Origin: an uncultured Clostridia bacterium
GTDB taxonomy: Bacteria > Bacillota > Clostridia > TANB77 > CAG-508
Length of the DNA: 61,721 nt
Reading direction: 5' to 3'
NCBI GenBank assembly: GCA_934167175.1
Contig: CAKPKF010000010.1
Location: 1 to 61,721 of the forward strand
The number at the start of each line of letters is the position of its first letter. Within the stretch, counting starts at the first letter, position 1. A program made the position numbers and the translations under genes. This document shows, piece after piece, positions 9,566-18,106 of the stretch. The notes beneath the pieces were generated by a model, which was not told the DNA's origin, ran no database searches, and was given only the letters and a program-made list of their open reading frames with translations.

Positions 9566-10159
9566 TTATTCTTTAAATAAATCTTTTCCACCTTTAATAT
9601 AGTCCCAGCCTGAAAATATTGTTGCTACAACTGAAATAAACATTAAAGTTGTTGCTAATAAGTTTAATCCAAAATTAAATCCTGTTAATTGCTTAGACAA
9701 AAAAGCACCAAAACTATTTACATCTATTATTGCTAATGTAATTGCAAGCATTTGTGTAACAGTTTTTAATTTTCCCCAAATACTTGCTGCTATAACTTTT
9801 CCACCTTTTTCTACAGCTATTAGTCTATATCCAGAAACCACAAATTCTCTAAACAATACTATTATTGGTATCCATGCTGGCAATCTAGTTGATTCAACTA
9901 ACATAATCATAGCAGATAATACTAATATTTTATCTGCTATTGGATCTAAAAATTTTCCGAAATTTGTTATTTGATTTCTAGATCTTGCTATATATCCATC
10001 TAATTTATCTGTTATAGATGCAATTATGAAAATCAAATCCACTATAATCCATGTTATTGGTATTCCTACAACCTCATTTTGAATATTCAAAAAAGGGATT
10101 ATTACCATTATAGGTACAAGTATTATTCTAAATATTGTAAGTTTGTTAGCTAAGTTCAT
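9566..10159 (-). CDS. pgsA: CDP-diacylglycerol--glycerol-3-phosphate 3-phosphatidyltransferase
   Basis: Makes phosphatidylglycerophosphate, the committed step to phosphatidylglycerol, in the membrane. The CDP-alcohol phosphotransferase signature is present as DKLDGYIARSRNQITNFG followed by KFLDPIADK, giving the D-DG-AR-G-D-D pattern. Several hydrophobic helices span 197 aa, the usual length. GGGGGCGG lies just upstream of the ATG at 10159. It is first of a pgsA-ligA-79 aa gene run. Confidence 0.95.
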   Translation of the reverse strand: MNLANKLTIFRIILVPIMVIIPFLNIQNEVVGIPITWIIVDLIFIIASITDKLDGYIARSRNQITNFGKFLDPIADKILVLSAMIMLVESTRLPAWIPIIVLFREFVVSGYRLIAVEKGGKVIAASIWGKLKTVTQMLAITLAIIDVNSFGAFLSKQLTGFNFGLNLLATTLMFISVVATIFSGWDYIKGGKDLFKE

Positions 10160-10224
10160 ATATTTCCGCCCCCGAATTATTTCAATTTATTTTATTTGGA
10201 TTATATAAATATAAATTGAAATTG

Positions 10225-10707
10225 TCAACAAATTTTTCCTCTTCCTATTACAAAATCCTTATAAACATTTTCTTCTAGATAATTTTTATTATTATCTATA
10301 TCATTTCTAATTTTGGTTGCACTAATTGCAAATTTTTCTCTTTTTGAATCGACCCTTCTATCAACTGCATTCAAATATTTAGCAGCATATTTTCCATATT
10401 CTTCACTACTAAAAAAATGTGTTACTTTTATATCTTTTAATAAATTTTTCATATAATCCATCTGTATTTTTACGCTTTTATCATCTAATCCATATTGACT
10501 TGGTGGATTTTTAGCATAAATTATATTTATATCTGGATACATTTTTTTTATCCATTCTGCTCTTTGTTCTATTGGTATTTTAATTACATCTGTTTCATAC
10601 ACAATTACATACATTTTGTCAACTTCTTTTAATGCCGTCTCTATTAGAAATTGATGTCCTTTGTGCATTGGAGCAAATTTTCCTATAGTAACACCTATTT
10701 TCTCCAT
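10225..10707 (-). CDS. NadR-like nicotinamide-nucleotide adenylyltransferase
   Basis: A 160-aa nucleotidyltransferase of the HxGH superfamily. GKFAPMHKGHQFLIETA near the N-terminus supplies the HxGH-like motif (HKGH), and ISATKIRNDI near residue 133 is the C-terminal phosphate-binding motif seen as ISG/ST-x-x-R in NadR and NadD. The layout matches the NMN adenylyltransferase domain of NadR, without its DNA-binding or kinase domains. The likely role is NAD salvage; another nucleotide substrate is possible. GAGGTG lies 6 nt before the ATG at 10707, favouring it over the GTG three codons upstream. Confidence 0.75.
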   Translation of the reverse strand: MEKIGVTIGKFAPMHKGHQFLIETALKEVDKMYVIVYETDVIKIPIEQRAEWIKKMYPDINIIYAKNPPSQYGLDDKSVKIQMDYMKNLLKDIKVTHFFSSEEYGKYAAKYLNAVDRRVDSKREKFAISATKIRNDIDNNKNYLEENVYKDFVIGRGKIC

Positions 10708-10891
10708 ACCTAACACCTCGTTTACTATTATATCACATTTTTGGTGATTTTTGAACTAGTGAGCAACCTTTTTATTTAATATAAAATCTCTTTATAAGCT
10801 TTGCAAAGCAGTGTTTACATGATTTTTATTTTTTATATTAATTTATCATTATTTTTTTGTTTGTGCAATATATATTTCTTTGTTACTAAAT

Positions 10892-10928
10892 AAATCCCTC
10901 TATGAAATTAGTCTTCATAAAGGGATTT
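10892..10928 (-). terminator. Hairpin after the GT4 glycosyltransferase gene
   Basis: AAATCCCT-TATGAA and TTCATA-AGGGATTT pair with a 7-nt loop and a single bulge or mismatch. It lies directly downstream of the stop at 10935. The minus-strand tail is only moderately T-rich. The rest of the 10.73-10.93 kb gap shows nothing else. Confidence 0.6.
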
Positions 10929-10934
10929 GATATT

Positions 10935-12644
10935 CTATTTTTCTATACTATTGTTTTTTTTATGCTCTTGTTCTGCTTCATCAAAAATTTTTAATAACTT
11001 ATCTCTTATTACATCTTGTGAATATGTTTTTTTAGTGTAATTTGCAATTTCATCATTATTAAATTCTATTTTTTTATCACAAATATCCATTACTGATGAA
11101 CTTAAAGCATTTACTGTTTTCATGTAATCACCATAGTAATTAGATAATGTATCTTCATTTATATTAAATGCTTTTGAATGTTCTTTCACAAAATTTTCTT
11201 TTTCATTTTCCTTTTCTAGCATAGAATATTTTGTTGTAGTTTTATCTAATTCATCTTTTTGAACATGGTTTAATTCTTCTGGTCTATCAGGTAGTGGTGG
11301 AATTAAAACTCCTAATTTAGTAGCATAACTATTTGATTTATTAGATATATCTTCTTTTTCTACATTTAATATTCCTGGTATTCCGCCTGAATTAGTGGCA
11401 ATTACAGGATGTCCACATGATGTACCTTCTATAACTACTAGTCCAAATGGCTCATTTCTTGATGGTATTAATGAAACATCTGCTAAATTTTGTAATTTAC
11501 ATATTTCACTATGATTTTTTCTTCCAACAAAATGAGTTTTTTCTAATCCTAGTTCTTTAGCTTGTTCTCTTAATTTGTCATCTAATACTCCAGAACCTAC
11601 AATAATTGTTTCTATTTTTTTGTTTTCTTTTTTTGCATTTTCTTCGTAAATTTTAGCTGCATCTAGTAAAGCATCAATTCCTTTAAAGTCTGCAAATTTT
11701 CCTACGAATAATACTAGATTGTCATAATCGCATTCTTCTTTGCCTAATATTTGTGGTATTATATCTTCTTTTTCTACTTTTTTATCTTGATAGAATACTT
11801 TAGCATCATAACCATTTTCTAATAGATTTACTTTTCTTTCATTTCCTGGGAATAATTTATTAAATTGCTGTTCTTGTGCGTCTGAAATTACTATTATTTT
11901 TTCTGAGCTTTTGGCTGATTCTTCTGCTTCATTCTTATATAGCTCATAAATTTTCTTAGCATCATACATTTCTATTAGTTTTGCTAATTCACCTTTTGAT
12001 ATATCTATTTTTTTATTATCTATAGAATTTTTTAATTCTCTCATTATTTCTGCTTTAGTATTTGATCTTTTATAAATTTCTTCAACATTTTTGATGTTTT
12101 TCATTTCATTTTTAGTTACTTCTTTTTTGTTTTCCTCTATTTTTTTCTCTACTTCTTTTAATTTTTCATCTGCTTTTATATATCCCATTAAATCTGTTCC
12201 GTGAATAGTAAGCACTACTGGCTTATCAAATTTATTGCATATATTACTTGTTAACCAATTGTGTTGAGCATGTATAACATCTGGATCAAATTTTTCCACT
12301 TCTTCTTTTATTGCTTTTTCAAATGCTTTATTATATTCTTCTATTTCTTTTAAACCTACATTCCAAAAATTAGCTGTACTTTCTGTATGTGTAGTAAACA
12401 TCAAATAATTAAAAGGGCATTGTCCTTCTATTTTTTCTGGTTTTTCACTTTCAGAAGTAAATGGAACAACATGATATTTAACTCCTTCTAATTTGTCAAA
12501 ATCTGTTCTATTATTTCCTGTTATTATTACAACATCATCACCATTTTCTACATAAGATTTAGCTTGAGTTGTTATTAAAGCTCCACTTCCTGCACCATGT
12601 GTTGGAAATGCTGTTACTATTAATATTTTTCTTTTATTTTCCAT
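10935..12644 (-). CDS. GT4-family glycosyltransferase with a coiled-coil insertion
   Basis: A 569-aa GT-B fold enzyme. The N-terminal acceptor domain opens ILIVTAFPTHGAGSGA and includes DVIHAQHNW and VVLTIHGTDL. The C-terminal donor domain shows VLFVGKFADFKG and the GT4 signature SRNEPFGLVVIEGTSCGHPV followed by ATNSGG. Between them (~residues 165-245) lies a Lys/Glu-rich helical insertion not usual for GT4 enzymes, and ~100 residues of charged C-terminal sequence. It presumably adds a sugar to a surface glycan or glycolipid; the specificity is unknown. AGGAGAAGG precedes the ATG. It is a single gene with its own promoter and terminator. Confidence 0.85.
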   Translation of the reverse strand: MENKRKILIVTAFPTHGAGSGALITTQAKSYVENGDDVVIITGNNRTDFDKLEGVKYHVVPFTSESEKPEKIEGQCPFNYLMFTTHTESTANFWNVGLKEIEEYNKAFEKAIKEEVEKFDPDVIHAQHNWLTSNICNKFDKPVVLTIHGTDLMGYIKADEKLKEVEKKIEENKKEVTKNEMKNIKNVEEIYKRSNTKAEIMRELKNSIDNKKIDISKGELAKLIEMYDAKKIYELYKNEAEESAKSSEKIIVISDAQEQQFNKLFPGNERKVNLLENGYDAKVFYQDKKVEKEDIIPQILGKEECDYDNLVLFVGKFADFKGIDALLDAAKIYEENAKKENKKIETIIVGSGVLDDKLREQAKELGLEKTHFVGRKNHSEICKLQNLADVSLIPSRNEPFGLVVIEGTSCGHPVIATNSGGIPGILNVEKEDISNKSNSYATKLGVLIPPLPDRPEELNHVQKDELDKTTTKYSMLEKENEKENFVKEHSKAFNINEDTLSNYYGDYMKTVNALSSSVMDICDKKIEFNNDEIANYTKKTYSQDVIRDKLLKIFDEAEQEHKKNNSIEK

Positions 12645-12678
12645 ACAAACCTTCTCCTAACTATTTTTTATTACTATA

Positions 12679-12707
12679 TTTATATAATTTTAATATTTTT
12701 TTGTCAA
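12679..12707 (-). promoter_or_regulatory. Promoter of the GT4 glycosyltransferase gene
   Basis: TTGACA (12702-12707), a 17-nt spacer and TATAAA (12679-12684) on the minus strand, about 35 nt before the start codon. Confidence 0.6.
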
Positions 12708-12763
12708 TATCTAAGTATTAATATCACATAAATTCAGAAGTTTTTATGTATCTATATAACCAA

Positions 12764-12812
12764 AAAGAAAATATTAGAACTATACAAAAATGCATAGTCT
12801 AATATTTTCTTT
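12764..12812 (-). terminator. Terminator of feoAB
   Basis: AAAGAAAATATTAGA and TCTAATATTTTCTTT form a perfect 15-bp stem, extended by ACTATxCA/TGxATAGT pairing within the loop. On the minus strand it is followed by TTTTTGG. It begins 8 nt past the feoB stop. Confidence 0.8.
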
Positions 12813-12819
12813 ATAAATT

Positions 12820-14784
12820 TTATTTTTCACATGATTTACAATATGGACATCCTGTACATTTGTCTTTTCTTTTTTGATTCATTCCTCTAATAATTAATAT
12901 AATTATCATTACAATTGCTAAACCTACTAATAAATCTGCTATATTTATATTGTTTATCCTACTTCCTACCTGATATACAATTGTTGCTAAAATCCAAGCA
13001 AGTCCTGTTTGAAAAGCTATTGCTTTTAATAATTTTTTACTACTTCCAAGCTCTCTTCTCATTGCCCCTATTGCCCCAAAGCAAGGTGCAGAAAATAAAT
13101 TAAATACCATAAAAGCATATGCAGAAGCTGCTGTAAAAAATCCAAATGTTCCGCCTTGTGCAAATATTTCTGCTCCTTCTTCAACATCAGCTGATAGTCC
13201 ATTTATTACAGCCATAGACGATACAACTTGTTCTTTAGCTACTAGTCCTTGTATTGCAGATACTGTTGCTCCCCAACTTTTTGCACCAAGCATAGGATAA
13301 AAAATCCATGATATTTTGTTTCCTATTGTAGCTAATATACTATCTTCTATATCTACTCCATATTTCAAATTAAATGAGAATGATAATAAAAACCATATTA
13401 TAACTGAACATAAAAGTATTATTGTACCAGCTCTTTTTATGAATGCTAGAACTTTATCAGTAACTTCTTTTGCAATATATTTAGCACTAGGTAATCTGTA
13501 TTCAGGCAATTCCGAAATATATGTACTTGATGTATGTTTAAAAACAAACTTTTTCATTATTAGTGCACTTAATATGATTACTGCTATTGCAAAGAAATAT
13601 AATGAAGCAGAAGCTATTCCTGATGACTCTGGGAAAAAGTATCCTGCAAATAGTGCTATTATTGGTAATTTTGCACTGCATGGTATGAATGGTGTTAATA
13701 TGGTTGTCATAGTTCTTTCATCTTCATTTTCAATTATCCTTGACCCCATTATTCCTGGAACTGAACATCCTGAGCCTACTATAAATGGTATCAGACTTTT
13801 TCCACTTAGCCCAATTTTTCTAAATATTTTATCCAGTAATAATGCTATTCTTGACATATATCCAGTTGTTTCTAGTAAAGCTATACATAAGAACAAAATG
13901 ATTAACTGTGGCACAAATCCCAATACTGCTCCAACTCCAGCAATTATTCCATCTACTACTAGACTGTTTATCCATTCTGAAGTTCCTGCATTTTCCATTA
14001 TGCCTCCAACCCATTCGCCAAATTCGCCTACTACTTCTCCTACCCAATCAACTGTGAAACTTCCAACTATTCCAACTGATAGATAATAAACTAAAAACAT
14101 AATTACTATAAATATTGGAAATGCTAATATTTTATTTAAAAAAACTTTGTCTAACTTATCTGTTAATGATTCTCTATGTATTTTTTTCTTTACACATTCC
14201 TTTACCATATTTTCTATAAATGCATATTTATTTGTTACAACTTCCTCATATTTATTTATATCGTAATTTTTGTCAAGGTATTCTGGAATTTTCTTTTTTT
14301 CCTTTTTTTCAACTGGTTTATTTAGTTCTTTTATAATTTCATCTATTCCAGTTTCTTTTAATGCAGATATTTTTATTACTCTTGTTCCTAATATTTCTTC
14401 TAGTCTTTTTTCATCAATGGTTAGACCTTTTTCTTCTAATTTATCTGCCATATTTAATGCTACTATTATTTTACAATTTGACTCTAATAATTGTGTAGTT
14501 AAAAATAAACTTCTCTCTAAACATGTAGCATCAACTATATTAATTATTACATCTGCATTTTCATTAAATACAAAATTTCTTGAGACTTCTTCTTCAACAC
14601 TATATGGGCTCAATGAATATATTCCTGGCAAGTCTGTTATTTCATAGCTTGTCCCTTTTATTGTTCCTACCTTTTTTTCTATTGTAACCCCGGGCCAATT
14701 TCCTATTTTAGCATTCATTCCTGTTAAGCAATTAAATAATGTTGTCTTACCACTATTTTGATTTCCTACTAATCCTACCTTCAT
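12820..14784 (-). CDS. feoB: Ferrous iron transporter FeoB
   Basis: Fe(II) uptake protein of the cytoplasmic membrane. The N-terminal G domain has G1 GNQNSGKTT, G3 DLPGIYS and G4 NMAD. It is followed by a helical GDI-like region and by Gate domains with paired conserved segments (VGSGCSVPGIMGSRI, TPFIPCSAKLPI, FSAPCFGAIGAMRREL). There are roughly ten membrane segments. The tail ends in a Cys-rich CTGCPYCKSCEK, common in clostridial FeoB. The length of 654 aa is normal. Its start overlaps the feoA stop by 4 nt (ATGA), implying translational coupling. Confidence 0.95.
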   Translation of the reverse strand: MKVGLVGNQNSGKTTLFNCLTGMNAKIGNWPGVTIEKKVGTIKGTSYEITDLPGIYSLSPYSVEEEVSRNFVFNENADVIINIVDATCLERSLFLTTQLLESNCKIIVALNMADKLEEKGLTIDEKRLEEILGTRVIKISALKETGIDEIIKELNKPVEKKEKKKIPEYLDKNYDINKYEEVVTNKYAFIENMVKECVKKKIHRESLTDKLDKVFLNKILAFPIFIVIMFLVYYLSVGIVGSFTVDWVGEVVGEFGEWVGGIMENAGTSEWINSLVVDGIIAGVGAVLGFVPQLIILFLCIALLETTGYMSRIALLLDKIFRKIGLSGKSLIPFIVGSGCSVPGIMGSRIIENEDERTMTTILTPFIPCSAKLPIIALFAGYFFPESSGIASASLYFFAIAVIILSALIMKKFVFKHTSSTYISELPEYRLPSAKYIAKEVTDKVLAFIKRAGTIILLCSVIIWFLLSFSFNLKYGVDIEDSILATIGNKISWIFYPMLGAKSWGATVSAIQGLVAKEQVVSSMAVINGLSADVEEGAEIFAQGGTFGFFTAASAYAFMVFNLFSAPCFGAIGAMRRELGSSKKLLKAIAFQTGLAWILATIVYQVGSRINNINIADLLVGLAIVMIIILIIRGMNQKRKDKCTGCPYCKSCEK

Positions 14785-15032
14785 TTTAGCACCTCCACTT
14801 CAATCTGTTTCAAGTCAGCTTTTCTTACAGCTAATTCATACCCTCTAATTTCAATATCAACTGGATCTCCCATTGGTGCTATTTTTTTTATTAATACTCT
14901 TGTTCCTTTTATTAATCCCATATCTAGCAAATGTCTTTTTATATTACTATTTGAGATATTAATATTTTTTATAACTGCTACTTGTCCAATTTTTAGTTCA
15001 GACAAATTGCAAACTTCTCCTTTTCTTCTCAT
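14781..15032 (-). CDS. feoA: Ferrous iron transport protein FeoA
   Basis: An 83-aa SH3-like accessory protein of FeoB. Visible: LSELKIGQVAVIKNI, HLLDMGLIKGTRVLI and MGDPVDIEIRGYELAVRK, the last being the typical C-terminal motif of the FeoA family. The start ATG has a strong AAGGAGGGG. It is the first gene of feoAB, with a promoter at 15073-15101 and a palindrome between promoter and ribosome binding site. Confidence 0.93.
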   Translation of the reverse strand: MRRKGEVCNLSELKIGQVAVIKNINISNSNIKRHLLDMGLIKGTRVLIKKIAPMGDPVDIEIRGYELAVRKADLKQIEVEVLK

Positions 15033-15043
15033 AACCCCTCCTT

Positions 15044-15063
15044 ATATGAAACTTTTTTCATAT
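15044..15063. promoter_or_regulatory. Palindrome in the feoAB leader, candidate iron-repressor operator
   Basis: A perfect inverted repeat, ATATGAAA-CTTT-TTTCATAT, lies just upstream of the feoA ribosome binding site and about 10 nt downstream of the -10 box, where a bound repressor would block transcription. A similar half-site TATATGAAAAAAATTTTC lies at the -35 side. Neither matches a Fur box exactly; a DtxR/MntR or Fur-like repressor is the natural guess. Confidence 0.45.
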
Positions 15064-15072
15064 TCTGTATTT

Positions 15073-15101
15073 ATTATATTTTTCACATTTTTAAAAGTCA
15101 A
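15073..15101 (-). promoter_or_regulatory. Promoter of feoAB
   Basis: TTGACT (15096-15101), a 17-nt spacer and a consensus TATAAT (15073-15078) on the minus strand. Transcription would start near 15066. The region 15102-15434 up to ytxC is very AT-rich and holds no gene; a possible plus-strand promoter (TTGACT at 15195, TTAAAT at 15218) could serve ytxC. Confidence 0.8.
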
Positions 15102-15434
15102 TAGTATATGAAAAAAATTTTCAAATTTTATGTCATTTTTTCTATGATAATTTTAAAATATACTATCAATTTATTTTAATAATAAATTTTCTCTTTGACT
15201 TTCTTAATAATAAAATATTAAATAAAAACTTTTTTATGACACTTTTTAAACAAAGGAAAGAATAAACTTTTGGTTCAGTTTGCTCTTTTGTAACTAAATT
15301 GCTTTTTGATTCATATTTTATATAAATGAAAAAACTAATCTTTTATTTGTTTTGTATGTATAACTAGTTTCTTTTAGTAGATACTAGTTTTATAAATATA
15401 ACTTTGTTTATTAAAGGAAGGAGAATCTCTCATT

Positions 15435-16290
15435 ATGAAATCTTTTTGTATAAAAACAAATAATAAACAAATCATAAATTATTTGATAAATGATTTTTCA
15501 AATATAAAAATGAATCATATATTTATATCACAAAATTCGTTTAAAATATATGATAATGTAATTATCCATTATACACGGTGATAAAACTAGTTTATTTATT
15601 TCTAAGGTTTCATTAATACTAGCTAATTGCATTGTAAAATTTTATGAAAAAAGTATAATTCAAAATATAGTATCATCTAATTATTTTTACTTTAACAAAT
15701 TAGAAAGAAATCAAATTATACAGTATTCGTTTGATGCATTAGAATCTACAACTGATTCTTTTTCAAATAGATTAGAAGATTTATATAATTGCATTTTTCA
15801 ATATATCTATACAAATAAATCTTTTATATTAAGTGGATTTGTAAATTTTAGGCTTCAAAAATATCACTCTTTTTTAGATTCCGTAGTAGACTTATCTGTA
15901 AATAAATTTTTGATTGAAAGAGAATATGCTGAATTTGTAAATCTTTTAAAGTTATATGTTAATTCAAAAGAGCATAATAATCAAATTGTTCATCTCATCT
16001 ATATAAACAAAGAATCCATTTTAATAGATAATAACCAAAATATAATTCCTACAGATGACAATTTATTTAAAGCAACTTATTTATCTGATATCTCTTTTTC
16101 CTCTAATGACTATACTTTAAATACTCTTCTTAATATTCTACCACAGAAAATAAATATTCATCTTGTAGACAATTATTGTGATGAATTTATTAACACTATT
16201 AAATCAGTTTTTGAAAACAGGGTTTATATATGTAATGATTGTGATATCTGTAAAATTTACAAATTATCTAATAATATATATTTAAAATAA
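15435..16290 (+). CDS. ytxC: YtxC-like sporulation protein (one-base frameshift)
   Basis: The ATG at 15435 opens MKSFCIKTNNKQIINYLIND and stops at 15579-15581 (CGG TGA). Removing the C at 15576 restores YTGDKTSLFISK and one open frame to 16290, about 284 aa, the size of YtxC proteins. The C-terminal half shows family features: SGFVNFRLQKYHSFLDS followed by LIEREYAEFVNLLKLYV, then VHLIYINK. YtxC proteins are found in spore-formers; their biochemical role is unknown. It is divergent from feoAB. A GGAAGGAG ribosome binding site sits 11 nt before the ATG, slightly far. The frameshift may be an assembly error. Confidence 0.75.
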
Positions 16291-16355
16291 ATGTTTACTA
16301 TACCCAAATATTGTGATATAAAATATGTATTAATACTATTTTATGGAGGATTATT

Positions 16356-17321
16356 ATGGAATTTGATGAAAAAAAGAAATTAGTTACTATATTAGTACCT
16401 GCATATAACGAAGAAGAAGTTTTGCACTTACTTTATGATAGATTAAAAGCTATTATGGATACTAATGCAAATTATGATTTTGAAATTTTATTTATAAATG
16501 ATGGTAGTAAAGATAACACATTAAATATTATCCAAGAATTACGTCAAAAAGATAAACGAGTTTGTTATGTTAATTTATCTAGAAACTATGGAAAAGAAAC
16601 TGCTATGATGGCTGGTTTTGATTATGCAAAAGGTGATTGCATTATAATACTAGATGCCGATTTACAAGACCCACCAGAGCTTATTCCTCAGATGTTAGAA
16701 TATTGGGAAGAAGGTTACGATGATGTTTATGCTAAAAGACGTTCTAGAAAAGGAGAAACTTTTTTAAAAAAATTCACATCTAAAATGTACTATTCACTTT
16801 TACAAAAAGTTACAAAAATTGAAATCCAAAAAGATACTGGTGATTTTAGGCTTTTGGACAGGCGTTGTGTAGAGGCTTTAAAACAAATAAGAGAATCACA
16901 AAGATATACTAAGGGTTTGTTTAGCTGGATTGGTTATAATAAAAAAGAGATATTATTTGACAGAGACCCTAGAGCTGCTGGTCAAACAAAATGGAATTAT
17001 GGAAAACTTATAAATTTATCTATAGATGGACTTACTTCTTTTACTACAGAACCTTTAAGACTTGCAGCTATTATTGGTATTTTAGTATCATTAGTTGGAT
17101 TTATTTACATGTTAGTTATTATTATTAAAACATTGGTTTTTGGAGTAGATGTTGCTGGATATGCTTCAACACTAGTAGTTATATTATTTTTAGGTGGTAT
17201 TCAATTAATCTTTTTAGGTGTGATTGGAGAATATCTTGGAAGAGCATTTTATGAAACAAAACAAAGACCTTTATATTTTATAGATAGATATAACGAAGAA
17301 AAAGAAACAAATTTAAAATAG
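16356..17321 (+). CDS. GT2 glycosyltransferase, polyprenyl-phosphate sugar synthase type (GtrB-like)
   Basis: A 321-aa enzyme of the DPM1/GtrB/CsbB class, which moves a sugar from a nucleotide donor to a polyprenyl phosphate at the inner membrane face. Residues 1-230 form the GT-A domain: TILVPAYNEEEVL, FINDGSKDNT, LDADLQDPPELIPQM (DxD-type acid cluster) and RDPRAAGQTKW. Residues ~235-305 contain two transmembrane helices, as in GtrB. A GGAGGA lies 7 nt before the ATG. The TraX-like gene follows after 15 nt, so the two are probably cotranscribed. The product could feed a GT-C enzyme such as the one at 30127, which is inference. Confidence 0.88.
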   Translation: MEFDEKKKLVTILVPAYNEEEVLHLLYDRLKAIMDTNANYDFEILFINDGSKDNTLNIIQELRQKDKRVCYVNLSRNYGKETAMMAGFDYAKGDCIIILDADLQDPPELIPQMLEYWEEGYDDVYAKRRSRKGETFLKKFTSKMYYSLLQKVTKIEIQKDTGDFRLLDRRCVEALKQIRESQRYTKGLFSWIGYNKKEILFDRDPRAAGQTKWNYGKLINLSIDGLTSFTTEPLRLAAIIGILVSLVGFIYMLVIIIKTLVFGVDVAGYASTLVVILFLGGIQLIFLGVIGEYLGRAFYETKQRPLYFIDRYNEEKETNLK

Positions 17322-17336
17322 GAGTGGACAAATAAA

Positions 17337-18062
17337 ATGACTAGTTCTGTCTTAAAAATAATTGCAATAATAACTATGATAATAGACCATACTGGTAAAG
17401 AATTATTTCCAAAAGAACTAATTTTTACTTACATTGGTAGAATAGCTTTTCCTATATTTGCTTTTCAAATAAGCGAAGGTTATATACATACTAAGAATTT
17501 TAAAAAATATTTTTATAGACTACTTATTTTTGCTATTGTATCCCAAATACCTTTCTCTTTATTTTTAGGAGTATTTTATGATGGATACGAATTAAATATA
17601 TTTTTCACTTTGTTATTAGGTCTTCTTTCTATATATACATATGATACTATTGTGAAAAAATTATCAACTAATAACTTTTTATTAAAATTTTTTAGCACTT
17701 TTTTAGGATTTTTTATGGTACTTACTATTGCCTCTGTTGGAGATTCACTTAATGTTGATTATGGATTTTTTGGAGTTTTTATTATATTTTTATTTTATAT
17801 ATTAAAAAACAAGAAAATTCTTCTGACATTAACATTTATACTAAGCTGTTTTTTAAAGTATTTAGATACATTGATTTCAACAGACTTTTATTATCCTAAT
17901 ATTATATTATGTGTATGTACTATGATTCCTATCATATTTATTAATTTATATAATGGTAAACAAGGTAAATTAAACCAAAAACTAAAATATGTCTTTTATC
18001 TTGTTTACCCTGTTCATTTACTTTTATTATATAGTATTTATTGTATTTTACATATATCATAA
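17337..18062 (+). CDS. TraX-family integral membrane protein
   Basis: A 241-aa protein with about eight hydrophobic helices. The N-terminal sequence LKIIAIITMIIDHTGKELFP and then YIGRIAFPIFAFQISEGY are hallmarks of the TraX family (PF05857). F-plasmid TraX N-acetylates pilin; chromosomal Firmicute members have no established role and resemble membrane acyltransferases. The His in IIDHTG is conserved. It follows the GT2 gene by 15 nt, so a role in modifying a surface glycan is plausible but unproven. It ends at a strong bidirectional terminator. Confidence 0.85.
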   Translation: MTSSVLKIIAIITMIIDHTGKELFPKELIFTYIGRIAFPIFAFQISEGYIHTKNFKKYFYRLLIFAIVSQIPFSLFLGVFYDGYELNIFFTLLLGLLSIYTYDTIVKKLSTNNFLLKFFSTFLGFFMVLTIASVGDSLNVDYGFFGVFIIFLFYILKNKKILLTLTFILSCFLKYLDTLISTDFYYPNIILCVCTMIPIIFINLYNGKQGKLNQKLKYVFYLVYPVHLLLLYSIYCILHIS

Positions 18063-18106
18063 AAACAAAAGAACTATAATATTAAAAATTATAGTTCTTT
18101 TGTTTT
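18062..18106. terminator. Bidirectional terminator between converging genes
   Basis: AAAACAAAAGAACTATAAT and its near-perfect complement form a ~19-bp stem with a short A/T loop and T-rich tails in both directions. It serves the TraX-like gene (+) and the ProA-like gene (-), which converge here. Confidence 0.85.

Noticed and set aside
13316..14086. 256-aa plus-strand ORF opposite feoB
   Set aside because: It lies wholly antisense to a clear FeoB with all motifs intact, has no ribosome binding site, and its composition mirrors the complementary strand.
17337..18062. TraX-like gene as the acetylase of the pilin-like proteins in this window
   Set aside because: F-plasmid TraX acts on F pilin, but this gene is linked to a GT2 glycosyltransferase and far from the pilin-like genes, so a link would be speculation.
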